Shown: positions 26,176-34,745 of the stretch, piece by piece
Numbering within the stretch: the first letter of the stretch is position 1
How the letters are laid out: the number at the start of each line of letters is the position of its first letter
Source: Burkholderia ambifaria
GTDB lineage: Bacteria > Pseudomonadota > Gammaproteobacteria > Burkholderiales > Burkholderiaceae
DNA length: 64,000 bases
NCBI RefSeq assembly: GCF_001443045.1
Contig: NZ_LKPJ01000004.1
Span: forward strand, 187,292-251,291
Direction: 5' to 3'
The notes under the pieces: generated by a model
Told to the model about the DNA's origin: nothing
Database searches by the model: none
Seen by the model: only the letters and a program-made list of their open reading frames with translations
Position numbers and translations under genes: made by a program

Positions 26176-26832
26176 TCAGCGGCCGGCGATCTCGGTGACG
26201 CCGTCGCGGGTCGGGATGTCGACGCTGTTGCGCTCGCGCATGCGCCGCCGGTACCAGAAGGTCCACAGCAGCAGCGTGCCGAACACCGTGTAGCCCATGA
26301 TCGGCGACACGACGAGCACGCGCTCGACGGGCCAGGTGACGACCATCCACAGGCGCAGCAGCATCTCCAGCGTCATGCACGCGCCCCACACGAAGGTCAT
26401 CAGCCGCAGCATCTGGCGCAGCCCCGGCTGATCGGCCCACACCGTCTCGAAACGCGCGGCGCCGCCGGCCATCTCGCGGGCGACCGTCGCGCGGGTGAGA
26501 TAGAAGATCAGCGGGCGATCGCGGAACAACGACAGCAGGAACACGATGCCGATCGTGCCGGACGCAAGCGATTCGCGCATCAGCAGCGTGCGCGCGCTGC
26601 CGCCGAGCGCCATGCCGGCGATCGACAGCGCGATGCCGAGCAGCACGATGGCGGCCACCGCATCGATGCGGCGCGAGCGGATGAATTCGACGACGGACCA
26701 GACGATGGGCGGAACCGCCGACGCGTACAGCGCGCCGGTTTCGCCGAAATACGGGTGCGCGACCCGGTACGCGACCCAGGGCAGCAGCAGGTTGACGACG
26801 AGTTCGAGAATCAGGCCGGCTCGTGGTTTCAC
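26176..26832 (-). CDS. VC0807-family membrane protein
   Basis: The 218-residue protein has about six membrane segments and resembles the VC0807 family: an N-terminal LELVVNLLLPWVAYRVA, then GETGALYASAVPPIVWSVVEFIRSRRIDA and a central loop SLFRDRPLIFYLTRA. No function is known for the family. I chose the GTG at 26832 because GGAG lies upstream and homologous N-termini begin close to there; an ATG 27 codons further upstream is less likely. It is 84 bases downstream of the CPBP gene on the same strand. Confidence 0.7.
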   Translation of the reverse strand: MKPRAGLILELVVNLLLPWVAYRVAHPYFGETGALYASAVPPIVWSVVEFIRSRRIDAVAAIVLLGIALSIAGMALGGSARTLLMRESLASGTIGIVFLLSLFRDRPLIFYLTRATVAREMAGGAARFETVWADQPGLRQMLRLMTFVWGACMTLEMLLRLWMVVTWPVERVLVVSPIMGYTVFGTLLLWTFWYRRRMRERNSVDIPTRDGVTEIAGR

Positions 26833-26953
26833 GGGGGCAACTCCGCGCAGGCAAGGGCGAACGCACGACCGACTGGCGTGCTTGAAGGTTGTGCGGTCAA
26901 GTATATCCAACAATTGCGGTATCCCGTGGCGCCGCAGGTCGGCCGCGCCGCCT

Positions 26954-28036
26954 TCAAAAAAGCAGCGTGCCGAGCCGGACGAGTTCCGATTGCCTGCTGC
27001 ATGACATCTTGCGCATCAGCGAATTGATCTGGTTGCGCACCGTTGCCGTGGCGACTCCCGTCGCCGCGGCATATTCGGCCGGCGAGTGGCCGCCCACCAG
27101 TGCGGCCAGTACGCGGGCCTCGGCCGGCGTCAGCGAGAAGAACGCGGCCAGTTCCTCGAGCCCCGGCACGGTGAACGCGCTGTTCTTGCGGATCCGCACG
27201 ATCAGCGTGGGTTCGTTCGCGAACGTGAAGGCGGCGGGGGCCGGTGCGATGTCGATTCTCAGCCCCTCGCCCCACGAGGTCGGCACCGAGAACGTCACGG
27301 CCTGCCGCTGCGCATGCGCGCGGGCGATCGCACGCTGCAAGCCTGCCGCGAGCGCCGGGTGCGGATGCGTCAGCGCGCGCCCGGTCGATGTCAGCAGCCG
27401 GCCCTCGACGAGCAGTTCGGTCGCGTTGGCGGTTCGCATCAGGATCGTGGCGGAGGGCGCGATCAGCACCATTGCATCGCCGAAGCCCGACAGGCCGGCA
27501 TCGAGCGCGTCCATGCGGCTCTTCAGCGCGCGCGATCGAGCGTGCATCGCCTGCGTCAGCGCGCGGACGAAGCGGCGGACGGGGGCGTTTTCATCCGCGC
27601 CAGCGGGTGTGCCCGGCGACGTGGCACGCAGGAAGGTCAGGCCGGCCCTCGTGTCGGCATCGACGAGCAGCTGGCACGCGAGCACCCGGCCGATGCTGTG
27701 CCTCGGCAGGTAGTCGGTGTAGAACGGATGGCGGCGAGCGCCTGGCGCGATTCTGAGGCGATCGGTGTCCAGCCAGCGATCGGCCGATGCCTGGCCGGCC
27801 CGGACGATCGGGTCGTCTGCCGCGAAATGGTCGCGGTAGTCGCGCTCGGCCGCCTCGTCGAGCCCCTGCTGGCAGAGCGCGGTGAGTTCGTATTCGCTGC
27901 TGAAGATCAGCAGGCCGGCGGCATCCGCGCCGACCATACGCCTGGCGGCATCGAGCAATGCGGCCCACGGCGGGTCGGGATCCGACAGCGCGCGAACCGC
28001 GTCCATCGCGGTTCGAAAGGCGGTATCGATCGACAT
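26954..28036 (-). CDS. LuxR-type HTH transcriptional regulator
   Basis: The 360-residue protein has a C-terminal LuxR helix-turn-helix (FFSLTPAEARVLAALVGGHSPAEYAAATGVATATVRNQINSL region, about residues 297-345). Its N-terminal half resembles a GAF/PAS-like sensor (AAGLLIFSSEYELTALCQQG, then FYTDYLPRHSIGRVLACQL), a layout common in Burkholderia orphan regulators. No receiver domain or acyl-homoserine-lactone pocket is seen, so the signal is unknown. It lies 243 bases downstream of a lipoprotein gene on the same strand, which could be its target. Confidence 0.8.
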   Translation of the reverse strand: MSIDTAFRTAMDAVRALSDPDPPWAALLDAARRMVGADAAGLLIFSSEYELTALCQQGLDEAAERDYRDHFAADDPIVRAGQASADRWLDTDRLRIAPGARRHPFYTDYLPRHSIGRVLACQLLVDADTRAGLTFLRATSPGTPAGADENAPVRRFVRALTQAMHARSRALKSRMDALDAGLSGFGDAMVLIAPSATILMRTANATELLVEGRLLTSTGRALTHPHPALAAGLQRAIARAHAQRQAVTFSVPTSWGEGLRIDIAPAPAAFTFANEPTLIVRIRKNSAFTVPGLEELAAFFSLTPAEARVLAALVGGHSPAEYAAATGVATATVRNQINSLMRKMSCSRQSELVRLGTLLF

Positions 28037-28279
28037 TGGCGTTCAGCCCCGTCGGTCGGCTGGCGCTGCCGCGGGGCCCGAGTGGAAACCCCGAAACAGC
28101 AGCAAGTTGCGTGCAAAGGCCCGCCGGCGCGGCTTCGGCGGGCCGGCCGATGCGGCCGCCGGCCGGTATCGGCACGAAAACGTTGCAGATTCGACACGCT
28201 GACAGCCGATGCGGCCGTGCGCCGGCCGCATCGCTGGCGGCCGGCGTCTCCCCGATGGCGTGTTCCGATCGATGACGCG

Positions 28280-30265
28280 TCAAGACGCGTTGGGCGCGCT
28301 CGTGCCGTCCCGATACGTGATGTTCTGGAAGAACCGGGTGCCATTCGCACTTTTCGCGCGCAGTTGCACGATGCGGTAATTGCCGTCGGTGAGCGGCAGG
28401 AACTGCGCGCCGCTGCAGGTCTGTGCGCCGGTCGTGTCGACGCCGGCCGTCACGGTGGCCGAGGTCGCGCCGGCGGGCACCGACGTAAAGCCGTCGACGC
28501 CCGCCGTCGACTTGCCGAGCGTCAGGACCGCCACGCCGGTGAGCGCCGGCGCATCCGGATCGGGTGTCCAGTCGACGCTGGCCGACGCGGCCGCAGCGGC
28601 GGCCGTGCCGCCGGGCGTCAGGAAATTCGCGACGACGTCCTGGCCGATCGTCGCCCACGGTGTCGTTGCGCCGAGATTCGCGCTGACGACGGGCGTCGGA
28701 CTGGTCACCGTAAACGAATCGAGCGGATTGCCGCTGGCGTCGAACAGCGCATAGGTGTACTGCGGATAGAACGGCACGCTCGACGGATCGAGTTGCGAGG
28801 TGTCCCAGAAGTACTTCGCCGGCGGGTTGAACGTCGTCGCGGCGCCCGCCACCGTCTGCCATGACCAGCGATACTCGTTGGTATCGCTCGACACGGTGAA
28901 GGTGCTCGTCGGCGGCAGCGTCGCGGGTTTCGTGCCGGGAATCGCGACGTAGTTCGCGGTGCCGCACGCGGTCGACCGGAACAGGAACAGCCCGCCGGTC
29001 GGCAGGCCGGGGCCGGTGACCTGCACGGCATTCACGTTCGACGCGTTCGGCCCGGCCGGATTGAAGATGAACGACATGCCGGCATCGTAGTGGCTCACGT
29101 CCGCGCTGCCCGTGCCGTCCGCGAACGAATCGAGGAAGGTGCGCAACGTGACGCGCGATTCGGCGCGCGCATCGTACTTGAGCTGATTGCCGATGATGTT
29201 CCACGACGCGGTGCTGCCGTCCGGCAGCGTGACGGGCGCCGCAAGCTGGTGGACGGTCGTGACGAATGCGCCCGGGGTGCCGTCCGTCAGGACATACGGA
29301 ATTCGCACAAGTGCCGACTGCACATTGCTCGCATCCTGGAAGAACTGCAGCGTGACCGGCTGGCCGACGCTCGCACCGACCGACGTGGCGAGCTGCAGCG
29401 GTTGCACGTAGTCGCTGACGCTCGTATAGCCGTTGTCGGTGTAGTGCGTATCGAACGCTGCCGCACAGTTCGCGTCCGCGCTGCGCTGCGCGAGCGGCGC
29501 CGACAAGCACGATTGCAGCAGGCTCTGCATGAAGCCCAGGTAGTTCGCGGCGACGGGCGGCGCGGCAAGCGGCGTCGACGGTGCGGTTGTCTGGCTGTTC
29601 AACAGCAAACCCTGTGCGGGCGAGCCGCTCGAGACGAGCGTCGTGCCGCTGCCGTTGCTGAGGAGCTGCACGGAGTCGATGACGGCGTCCGCGCCGGTCT
29701 GGTTCGCGGTGAAGGGTGTCGCGATCGCGTCGAAGCTCGCGGGCGAGAGGCCGTTCTGTTTCAGGATGTCGGCAAGCGCCGCGTTGAGCGTGCCCGACGC
29801 CTTCTGGACGGCGGCCGGCTGCGCGTTCGATGCGAGCGTGGCCGGGGCCGTCAGGTCCAGCGCATTTCCGCTCGCGGTCAGCAGGTCGCCGATCGCGGTC
29901 GTCAGGGTCGTGACGTTGGCTGTCGCCGATGTGCCCGCGGCGGGCAGCGAGCCGACGACCGACACGAGCGGGTCCGCGCGGCCTTGCGGATCGGTCGCGA
30001 CCACGACGACCGGTGCGCTCAGCCGGCCGACATCGAGCGAATACGCGCCGTGGGCATCGGCCGTGGCGGTCGCCGTCTTGCCGTTGACGTCGGTCGCGGT
30101 GACCGCCGCGTTGGCGATTGCGGCACCGCTCGCGACGGTGCCCTGCAACGACGTCGGCGATGCGGCGGGCGTTCCGCTGTCGCCACCGCCGCCGCATGCG
30201 CAAAGGGCTGCCGCGCCCGCGATGGCCGTCACGGCCATGCGCACCTGGGTAGGGATGGGCTTCAT
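28280..30265 (-). CDS. Large secreted lipoprotein, uncharacterised
   Basis: The 661-residue protein begins with a lipoprotein signal ending in the lipobox LCAC (Cys near residue 24), followed by a GGGG spacer. Residues about 40-100 look like a carboxypeptidase-regulatory or Ig-like beta domain (LQGTVASGAAIANAAVTATDVNGK and AYSLDV), common in surface lipoproteins. The remainder is rich in Ser, Thr, Ala and Gly and contains a few Cys. I recognise no enzymatic motif. It is probably anchored to the outer membrane. A divergent alpha/beta hydrolase lies 176 bases away. Confidence 0.75.
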   Translation of the reverse strand: MKPIPTQVRMAVTAIAGAAALCACGGGGDSGTPAASPTSLQGTVASGAAIANAAVTATDVNGKTATATADAHGAYSLDVGRLSAPVVVVATDPQGRADPLVSVVGSLPAAGTSATANVTTLTTAIGDLLTASGNALDLTAPATLASNAQPAAVQKASGTLNAALADILKQNGLSPASFDAIATPFTANQTGADAVIDSVQLLSNGSGTTLVSSGSPAQGLLLNSQTTAPSTPLAAPPVAANYLGFMQSLLQSCLSAPLAQRSADANCAAAFDTHYTDNGYTSVSDYVQPLQLATSVGASVGQPVTLQFFQDASNVQSALVRIPYVLTDGTPGAFVTTVHQLAAPVTLPDGSTASWNIIGNQLKYDARAESRVTLRTFLDSFADGTGSADVSHYDAGMSFIFNPAGPNASNVNAVQVTGPGLPTGGLFLFRSTACGTANYVAIPGTKPATLPPTSTFTVSSDTNEYRWSWQTVAGAATTFNPPAKYFWDTSQLDPSSVPFYPQYTYALFDASGNPLDSFTVTSPTPVVSANLGATTPWATIGQDVVANFLTPGGTAAAAAASASVDWTPDPDAPALTGVAVLTLGKSTAGVDGFTSVPAGATSATVTAGVDTTGAQTCSGAQFLPLTDGNYRIVQLRAKSANGTRFFQNITYRDGTSAPNAS

Positions 30266-30441
30266 GATCGATTCTCCATGGATGGCGAGTGGGCGACGCT
30301 GCCGGTCCGGCGCATGACGCGTTCGCGTACGTCGTAGGCTAGGTGCGCCGGCGCGGCCCTTCCATGATTCAAATTGACTAAGGCGCGCAGGCCGGGCCTC
30401 GGCTAGTCTTCACGCGTGACGGGCCGCGAACGGGGAAGACC

Positions 30442-31209
30442 ATGCACGGCGATGCGCGCACGCTGTTCCTGCACGGCGGCCCCGGGGGCTCCGCCTTGGC
30501 CGAGCGGGCGATGTACGGGCGCTCGCTGCCGATCCACTGGTGGGATCAGCCGCGCTCGGTCGCGCTCTATCCGCGCCCGTTCGGGGCGCTGGCCGGTGCC
30601 GCCGAGGCGGAGCTGCGACTGGTCGCGCAGCGCAGCGGCGCGCCGGTCGACGTGGTGGCCCATGCGTTCGGTGCGCAGCTTGCGCTCGACCTGGCGGCGC
30701 GGATGCCGGATCGGCTGGGCCGGCTCGTGCTGCTCGCGCCGATCGGCGATCTCGGCGCGGCGTTCGTCCGGCTGGCGTCCGCCGTCGTCGCGCATGAACA
30801 CGGCGAAGCACGACTGAGCGCCGCGATGCAGTCGTTTCTCGCGCGGCCCGATTTCGCCCGGTTCGCCTGCCTGGTCGACGAAATCGAGCGGGTGCCAGCG
30901 GGCGCCGCGCTGCTGCGGGGGAGCGCGCCGGGCGCGCGACCGGACACCCGCGCGGCCGCGTTCGACCGGCAGGTGTTCGATGCGGTCGTCGCCGATGCAT
31001 GGCCGACGTCGCCGCGGCTGCCCCGCGTCGGGGTGGCGGGCGGCGTGCGGGTGATATTCGGCGACCGCGATCCGCTGCTCGACATCGACACCGAGATCCG
31101 GCGCTGGACGGCGTGGTGTCCGGCGGCGTGCGTTCGCGTCGTACCGAGCGGCCATTTCGTGCAGCTCGAGACGCCGGCGACAGTCTGGTGGTCGCCGGCA
31201 GGCGGTTGA
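30442..31209 (+). CDS. Alpha/beta-hydrolase fold protein lacking the nucleophile serine
   Basis: The 255-residue protein has the fold's landmarks: the LFLHGGPGGSA oxyanion loop near residue 10, the acid in IFGDRDPLLD and the His in PSGHFVQLE. At the nucleophile elbow the expected G-x-S-x-G reads A-H-A-F-G (residues 73-77), with Ala75 (codon GCG) where Ser should be. It would therefore not act by the usual mechanism; it may be a binding protein, a pseudo-enzyme or a decayed gene. No frameshift or stop interrupts it, and codon use is normal. Confidence 0.72.
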   Translation: MHGDARTLFLHGGPGGSALAERAMYGRSLPIHWWDQPRSVALYPRPFGALAGAAEAELRLVAQRSGAPVDVVAHAFGAQLALDLAARMPDRLGRLVLLAPIGDLGAAFVRLASAVVAHEHGEARLSAAMQSFLARPDFARFACLVDEIERVPAGAALLRGSAPGARPDTRAAAFDRQVFDAVVADAWPTSPRLPRVGVAGGVRVIFGDRDPLLDIDTEIRRWTAWCPAACVRVVPSGHFVQLETPATVWWSPAGG

Positions 31210-31248
31210 GCGGCCGGCGTACCGCGGCCACGTCCCGGTCGTACGCCG

Positions 31249-31280
31249 GTCAGTCAGTCGGTCAGTCGGTCAGTCGGTCG
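31249..31280. repeat. Short tandem repeat GTCAGTCG at the 3' end of the butanediol dehydrogenase gene
   Basis: Three exact copies of GTCAGTCG (31253-31260, 31261-31268, 31269-31276) are flanked by partial copies. The repeat overlaps the last two codons and stop codon of the minus-strand dehydrogenase and could shift its C-terminus by slippage. Confidence 0.7.
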
Positions 31281-32367
31281 CGGGCTGGACGATGATCTTC
31301 ACGTTCCGGTCCTTGTGGTTGACCAGTTCCTCGAAGCCGTGCGTGACGATGTCGCCGAGCGTGATGCGTCCGGTGATCAGCGGCTGCACGTCGATGCGGC
31401 CGTCCGCGATGAAGCGGATCACGTCCGCGAATTCGCCGTTGTACGCGAGCGAGCCGATCACTTCCTTCTCGGTCGACACGATGTCGAAGAAGTTGAACGA
31501 CGTCGGCTCTTCGAAGATGCCGACCATCACCGACTTGCCGGCCTTGCGGATCACGTCGATCGCGAGTTGCGCGGTGGCGGTGTGCCCGATGCACTCGAAC
31601 GACACGTCGGCGCCGTAACCGCCCGTCAGCGCCTTGACTTCGGCGATCGCGTCGGACGCCTTCGGGTCGATCACGACCGTTGCACCGACTTCCAGCGCCT
31701 TCTGCTTGCGCGCCGCCGACATTTCCAGCGCGATCACGCGCCCGGCGCCCGCGGCCTTTGCGCACATGATCGTGCACAGGCCGATCGTGCCGGCGCCGAC
31801 CACGACGACGGTCTGACCGACGATGTTGCCGGCCTTCTTCACCGCATGCAGCCCGACCGCGAGCGGTTCGATCAGCGCGCCGGCCTCGGTCGGGAAGTTG
31901 TCGGGCAGCTTGTACAGCAGCTCGGCCGGCACGTTCACGTATTCAGCAAACGCGCCGTTGTTCATCAGCCCGGTGAACGCGAGGTTCTCGCAGATGTTGT
32001 ACAGCCCGTGCCTGCAATACCAGCAGGTGCCGCAATGCTGGCACGCGTCGGCCGTCACGCGGTCGCCGAGCGCGAAGCCCGTCACGCCCGCGCCGAGCGC
32101 CGCGATTTCGCCGCTGAACTCGTGGCCGAGGATGCACTGGCCCTTCAGGCCCGTCAGCGGGTGCGGCGCGTCGACGGGGATGAACACGGGCCCGGCGACG
32201 TACTCGTGCAGGTCGGAGCCGCAGATGCCGCACCAGTGCACGCGGATCTGGACCCAGCCGGCCGGCGGGTGTGCCGGAACGGGAACTTCTTCGACGCGGA
32301 TGTCGTTGCGGCCGTGCCAGACGGCGGCCTTCATGCTGGGGGCGGTGTTCAGTGCCGGTGTGCTCAC
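31270..32367 (-). CDS. Zinc-dependent 2,3-butanediol dehydrogenase (MDR family)
   Basis: The 365-residue protein is a zinc alcohol dehydrogenase: CGICGSDLHEY with the catalytic Cys, GHEFSGEI with the catalytic His/Glu, four structural Cys in ACQHCGTCWYCRHGLYNIC, and the NAD motif VVVGAGTIGLCT. The GPVFIP insert after DLHEY and the GAFAEYVNVP segment are typical of (R,R)-butanediol dehydrogenases, which interconvert acetoin and 2,3-butanediol. I chose the GTG at 32367 because GGAG lies eight bases upstream. A candidate sigma-54 promoter (32450-32464) and activator repeats (32600-32655) lie upstream. Confidence 0.87.
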   Translation of the reverse strand: MSTPALNTAPSMKAAVWHGRNDIRVEEVPVPAHPPAGWVQIRVHWCGICGSDLHEYVAGPVFIPVDAPHPLTGLKGQCILGHEFSGEIAALGAGVTGFALGDRVTADACQHCGTCWYCRHGLYNICENLAFTGLMNNGAFAEYVNVPAELLYKLPDNFPTEAGALIEPLAVGLHAVKKAGNIVGQTVVVVGAGTIGLCTIMCAKAAGAGRVIALEMSAARKQKALEVGATVVIDPKASDAIAEVKALTGGYGADVSFECIGHTATAQLAIDVIRKAGKSVMVGIFEEPTSFNFFDIVSTEKEVIGSLAYNGEFADVIRFIADGRIDVQPLITGRITLGDIVTHGFEELVNHKDRNVKIIVQPATD

Positions 32368-32449
32368 CTTGCTGTCTCCATCGGGTTGTCGTCGGACGCG
32401 CGGCAAGAGGCCGGTGCGTCCGTCGCGCGATTGCGCGAGCGACCGATAT

Positions 32450-32464
32450 GCAGGAATGGGGCCA
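32450..32464 (-). promoter_or_regulatory. Candidate sigma-54 promoter for the butanediol dehydrogenase gene
   Basis: Read on the minus strand the 15 bases are TGGCCCCATTCCTGC, with GG and GC at the exact -24/-12 spacing; the -12 element has CTGC where TTGC is ideal. The start of transcription would be near 32438, about 70 bases before the GTG start. Sigma-54 control of acetoin and butanediol genes by AcoR-type activators is known in relatives. Confidence 0.5.
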
Positions 32465-32599
32465 GCTCGAATGGGCGGTTGCGTAGTGAAGAAACGGGGC
32501 GGGTGGTGTGCGATGCAGCAGGGCGGTTTGCGTTGACGTCAGGCGGTGCTGCGTGAAAAACGCGCGAAATTTGCTGCAATGGCGATGACGTGGCCCGAA

Positions 32600-32655
32600 T
32601 GAGACGCCGGGACATTCGTCTCAGTGGTTTGAGACGAAACGCGAGACGCGAGACG
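32600..32655. promoter_or_regulatory. Cluster of TGAGACG repeats, probable enhancer-binding site
   Basis: TGAGACG (32600-32606) and CGTCTCA (32617-32623) form a perfect inverted repeat with a 10-base spacer. A third TGAGACG follows at 32630-32636 and two more GAGACG cores at 32643-32648 and 32650-32655. They lie about 150-200 bases upstream of the candidate sigma-54 promoter on the minus strand, the usual distance of an activator site. Confidence 0.55.
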
Positions 32656-32755
32656 CTTGGCGCGGTCGGTGTCGCCGTCACCGCTGTCACCTCGGTCGTG
32701 CCAGCGCATTGTGCCGATGAGTGAAACGCACCGTTGCGCACGTTCCCCCCTTTAC

Positions 32756-32771
32756 TTGAAGTTAACTTCAA
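32756..32771. promoter_or_regulatory. Perfect 16-base palindrome, unassigned operator
   Basis: TTGAAGTTAACTTCAA is perfectly symmetrical and lies in an AT-rich patch about 130 bases before the DUF3331 gene. It resembles sites of MerR- or MarR-type regulators in form, but no such gene is adjacent. TTGAAG and the TATCAT at 32776-32781 might belong to a promoter, but their spacing (14 bases) is too short for a standard one. Confidence 0.45.
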
Positions 32772-32901
32772 TTTGTATCATCTCCGGCAATGTCCGATCG
32801 CGTGCGGTGCGTGGCGGTATCACGGGAGGAGGGCACAACCGGACCGCCCGTGGCGGCTGCGCCCCCTGAGCGCGGCGCCGGCCCGCTTCAATCTTCACGG
32901 A

Positions 32902-33396
32902 ATGTCGTCAAGCATGCCGAACTTCATCGAAAACCTGATCTGCGAATACGTGTCGTATCACATGCTGGTAGCGGACGAGCGGGACGCGATGCCGTCGGCG
33001 GCAGAGGCCGGGATGGTCCGGCCGCCCGCGAGTGCTGATCGCGCGCCGATTCCGGAGCCCGTCGCGCCGGGCGTATCACCGTTGCGGCCGCAACTGTTCG
33101 TCACGGTCCTGGAGGCTGGCGACGACGGCTTGCTGGTGCGCTGGAGCGAAAGCGGGCGCCGCCATTACGGCGAGCAACGCTGGCGCGTGCGCGTCGCGTT
33201 GCGGGCGGGCCGCTGCGCGATCTCGGGACAGGCGATCGAGCCGGGCGAGCCGGTGTACCGGCCGGTGCGGCGGCCGGTGCCCGTCAACGGCGACGAGATG
33301 ATCCGCCCCGCGTCGGTGCCGGGCGCGGCCGGCGCCGGGCGTCACGTTGCGCCAGCCTGCGGCGAGGCGGCGGATCCGGTCGACGCTCTCGGCTGA
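32902..33396 (+). CDS. DUF3331 domain-containing protein
   Basis: The 164-residue protein contains the DUF3331 core: LLVRWSESGRRHYGEQRWRVRVA at about residues 80-102, then RCAISGQAIEPGEPVYRPVRRP. This family is largely confined to Burkholderia and relatives and has no known function; the core looks like a small beta-rich binding domain. There is no signal peptide. The start at 32902 is chosen from the protein's beginning MSSSMPNF; a Met four codons later is also possible. Confidence 0.75.
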   Translation: MSSSMPNFIENLICEYVSYHMLVADERDAMPSAAEAGMVRPPASADRAPIPEPVAPGVSPLRPQLFVTVLEAGDDGLLVRWSESGRRHYGEQRWRVRVALRAGRCAISGQAIEPGEPVYRPVRRPVPVNGDEMIRPASVPGAAGAGRHVAPACGEAADPVDALG

Positions 33397-33419
33397 GCGC
33401 GACCGGTTGCACCCGCGCG

Positions 33420-34619
33420 TTACTTGAGATCCTCCCGGTACTGGATGAACCCCGCGTTGTTCGCGAGCTTGTCGTACAGCGCGCGGGCGGTCGTATTGGT
33501 TTCGTGCGTGAGCCAATACACGCGGCTCGCGCCGGCTTCGCGGGCCCGCTCGTAGACGGCTTCGATCAGTGCGCCGCCGGCGCCTTGCCCGCGTGCGTCG
33601 GCCGCCGTGAACAGGTCCTGCAGATAGCAGTACGGCCCTTCGGTCCAGCACGAGCGGTGGTAGATCGCGTGCACGATACCGACCAGCGCGCCCGACGCGT
33701 CGAATGCGCCGAGCACGAACATCGGTTCGGCGGGATCCATCAGGCGTGTCCACGTCGTCGTGAACACCGCGTCGCTCAGCGCGGTCTCGTAGAACTTCTG
33801 ATAACCCTGCCACAGCGGGCGCCACGCGGCTTCGTCGGCGGCGACGAGCGGCCGGACCGTGACGCGCGTCGCGTCGTTCGCGCGGCCGGCCGCGTCGCGC
33901 GCACGTGCCTGCGCGTGGCGGATCGCGACGAGCGACTCGCGCTGCGCGCCCTGGGCATCGAAGTTTTCCGGTGCGAGCCATGCTTCGAACGCGGCGCGCA
34001 CGGCCGGCCATTCGCCGTCGACGATCGAGAACCAGGCGGTGTCGCGGTTGCGGCCCTTGTAGACGAGCGCCTGCCGGAACGTGCCTTCATAGCGGAAGCC
34101 AAGCCGGACGGCGGCCTTGCGCGACGGTTCGTTGAGGTCGTCGCACTTCCATTCGTAGCGCCGGTAGCCGAGCGTGTCGAACGCGTACTTCATCAGCAGG
34201 TACTGCGCTTCGGTCGAAATCGGCGTGCGCTTGAGCAGCGGCGAGAACGTGACGGAGCCGACCTCGATCACGCCGTTGGCCGGATCGATGCGCATCAGCG
34301 CGAGCGTGCCGACCGCGCGGTTCGTCGCGCGGTCGATCACCGTGTAGTGCAGCGGATCGGCGCTCGTCGCCGCACCGCGCGCGTAGTCGCGGTAGCCCGA
34401 TTCGTCGGCGTACGGACCGTGCACGAGATAGGTCCAGTCGCCACCGTCGGGCGCCTGCGCGTATGCGGCGTACAGGTCGGCGGCATGGCGGTCGGCGTTG
34501 AGCGGTTCGAGGCGGCAGTAGCGGCCCTCGAGCACGATGCGCTCCGGGCACGGGCGCGCGGACCAATCGGGAATGGGGTGGCCGATGGGCTGCTGGAAGT
34601 CGTTGGTGAGCGTGGACAA
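33420..34619 (-). CDS. Tandem GNAT N-acetyltransferase
   Basis: The 399-residue protein contains two acetyltransferase domains. The first (about residues 25-215) is RimJ/RimL-like, with LEPLNADRHAADLYAAY, EVGSVTFSPLLKRTPISTEAQYLL and a KCDDLNEPSRKAAVRLGFRYEG acceptor region. The second (about 245-397) has the acetyl-CoA loop LFTAADARGQGAGGALIEAVYE and YWLTHETNTTARALYDKLA. Substrates are unknown. The best start is TTG at 34619 (reads STLTNDFQQP after it); an ATG at 34661 would add 14 residues. An 11-base tandem repeat lies between it and the divergent regulator. Confidence 0.82.
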   Translation of the reverse strand: MSTLTNDFQQPIGHPIPDWSARPCPERIVLEGRYCRLEPLNADRHAADLYAAYAQAPDGGDWTYLVHGPYADESGYRDYARGAATSADPLHYTVIDRATNRAVGTLALMRIDPANGVIEVGSVTFSPLLKRTPISTEAQYLLMKYAFDTLGYRRYEWKCDDLNEPSRKAAVRLGFRYEGTFRQALVYKGRNRDTAWFSIVDGEWPAVRAAFEAWLAPENFDAQGAQRESLVAIRHAQARARDAAGRANDATRVTVRPLVAADEAAWRPLWQGYQKFYETALSDAVFTTTWTRLMDPAEPMFVLGAFDASGALVGIVHAIYHRSCWTEGPYCYLQDLFTAADARGQGAGGALIEAVYERAREAGASRVYWLTHETNTTARALYDKLANNAGFIQYREDLK

Positions 34620-34745
34620 GGTCGATCTCGCTTCGGTTGGCGGCCGGCGACATGCCGGCATGCAGACGATCGTAGTCCTGGCGAGGTACCATGAGAAGCG
34701 CCAGACGAGCACAAATTTATGGTGCCACGGTAGTGCCGTGATGGT

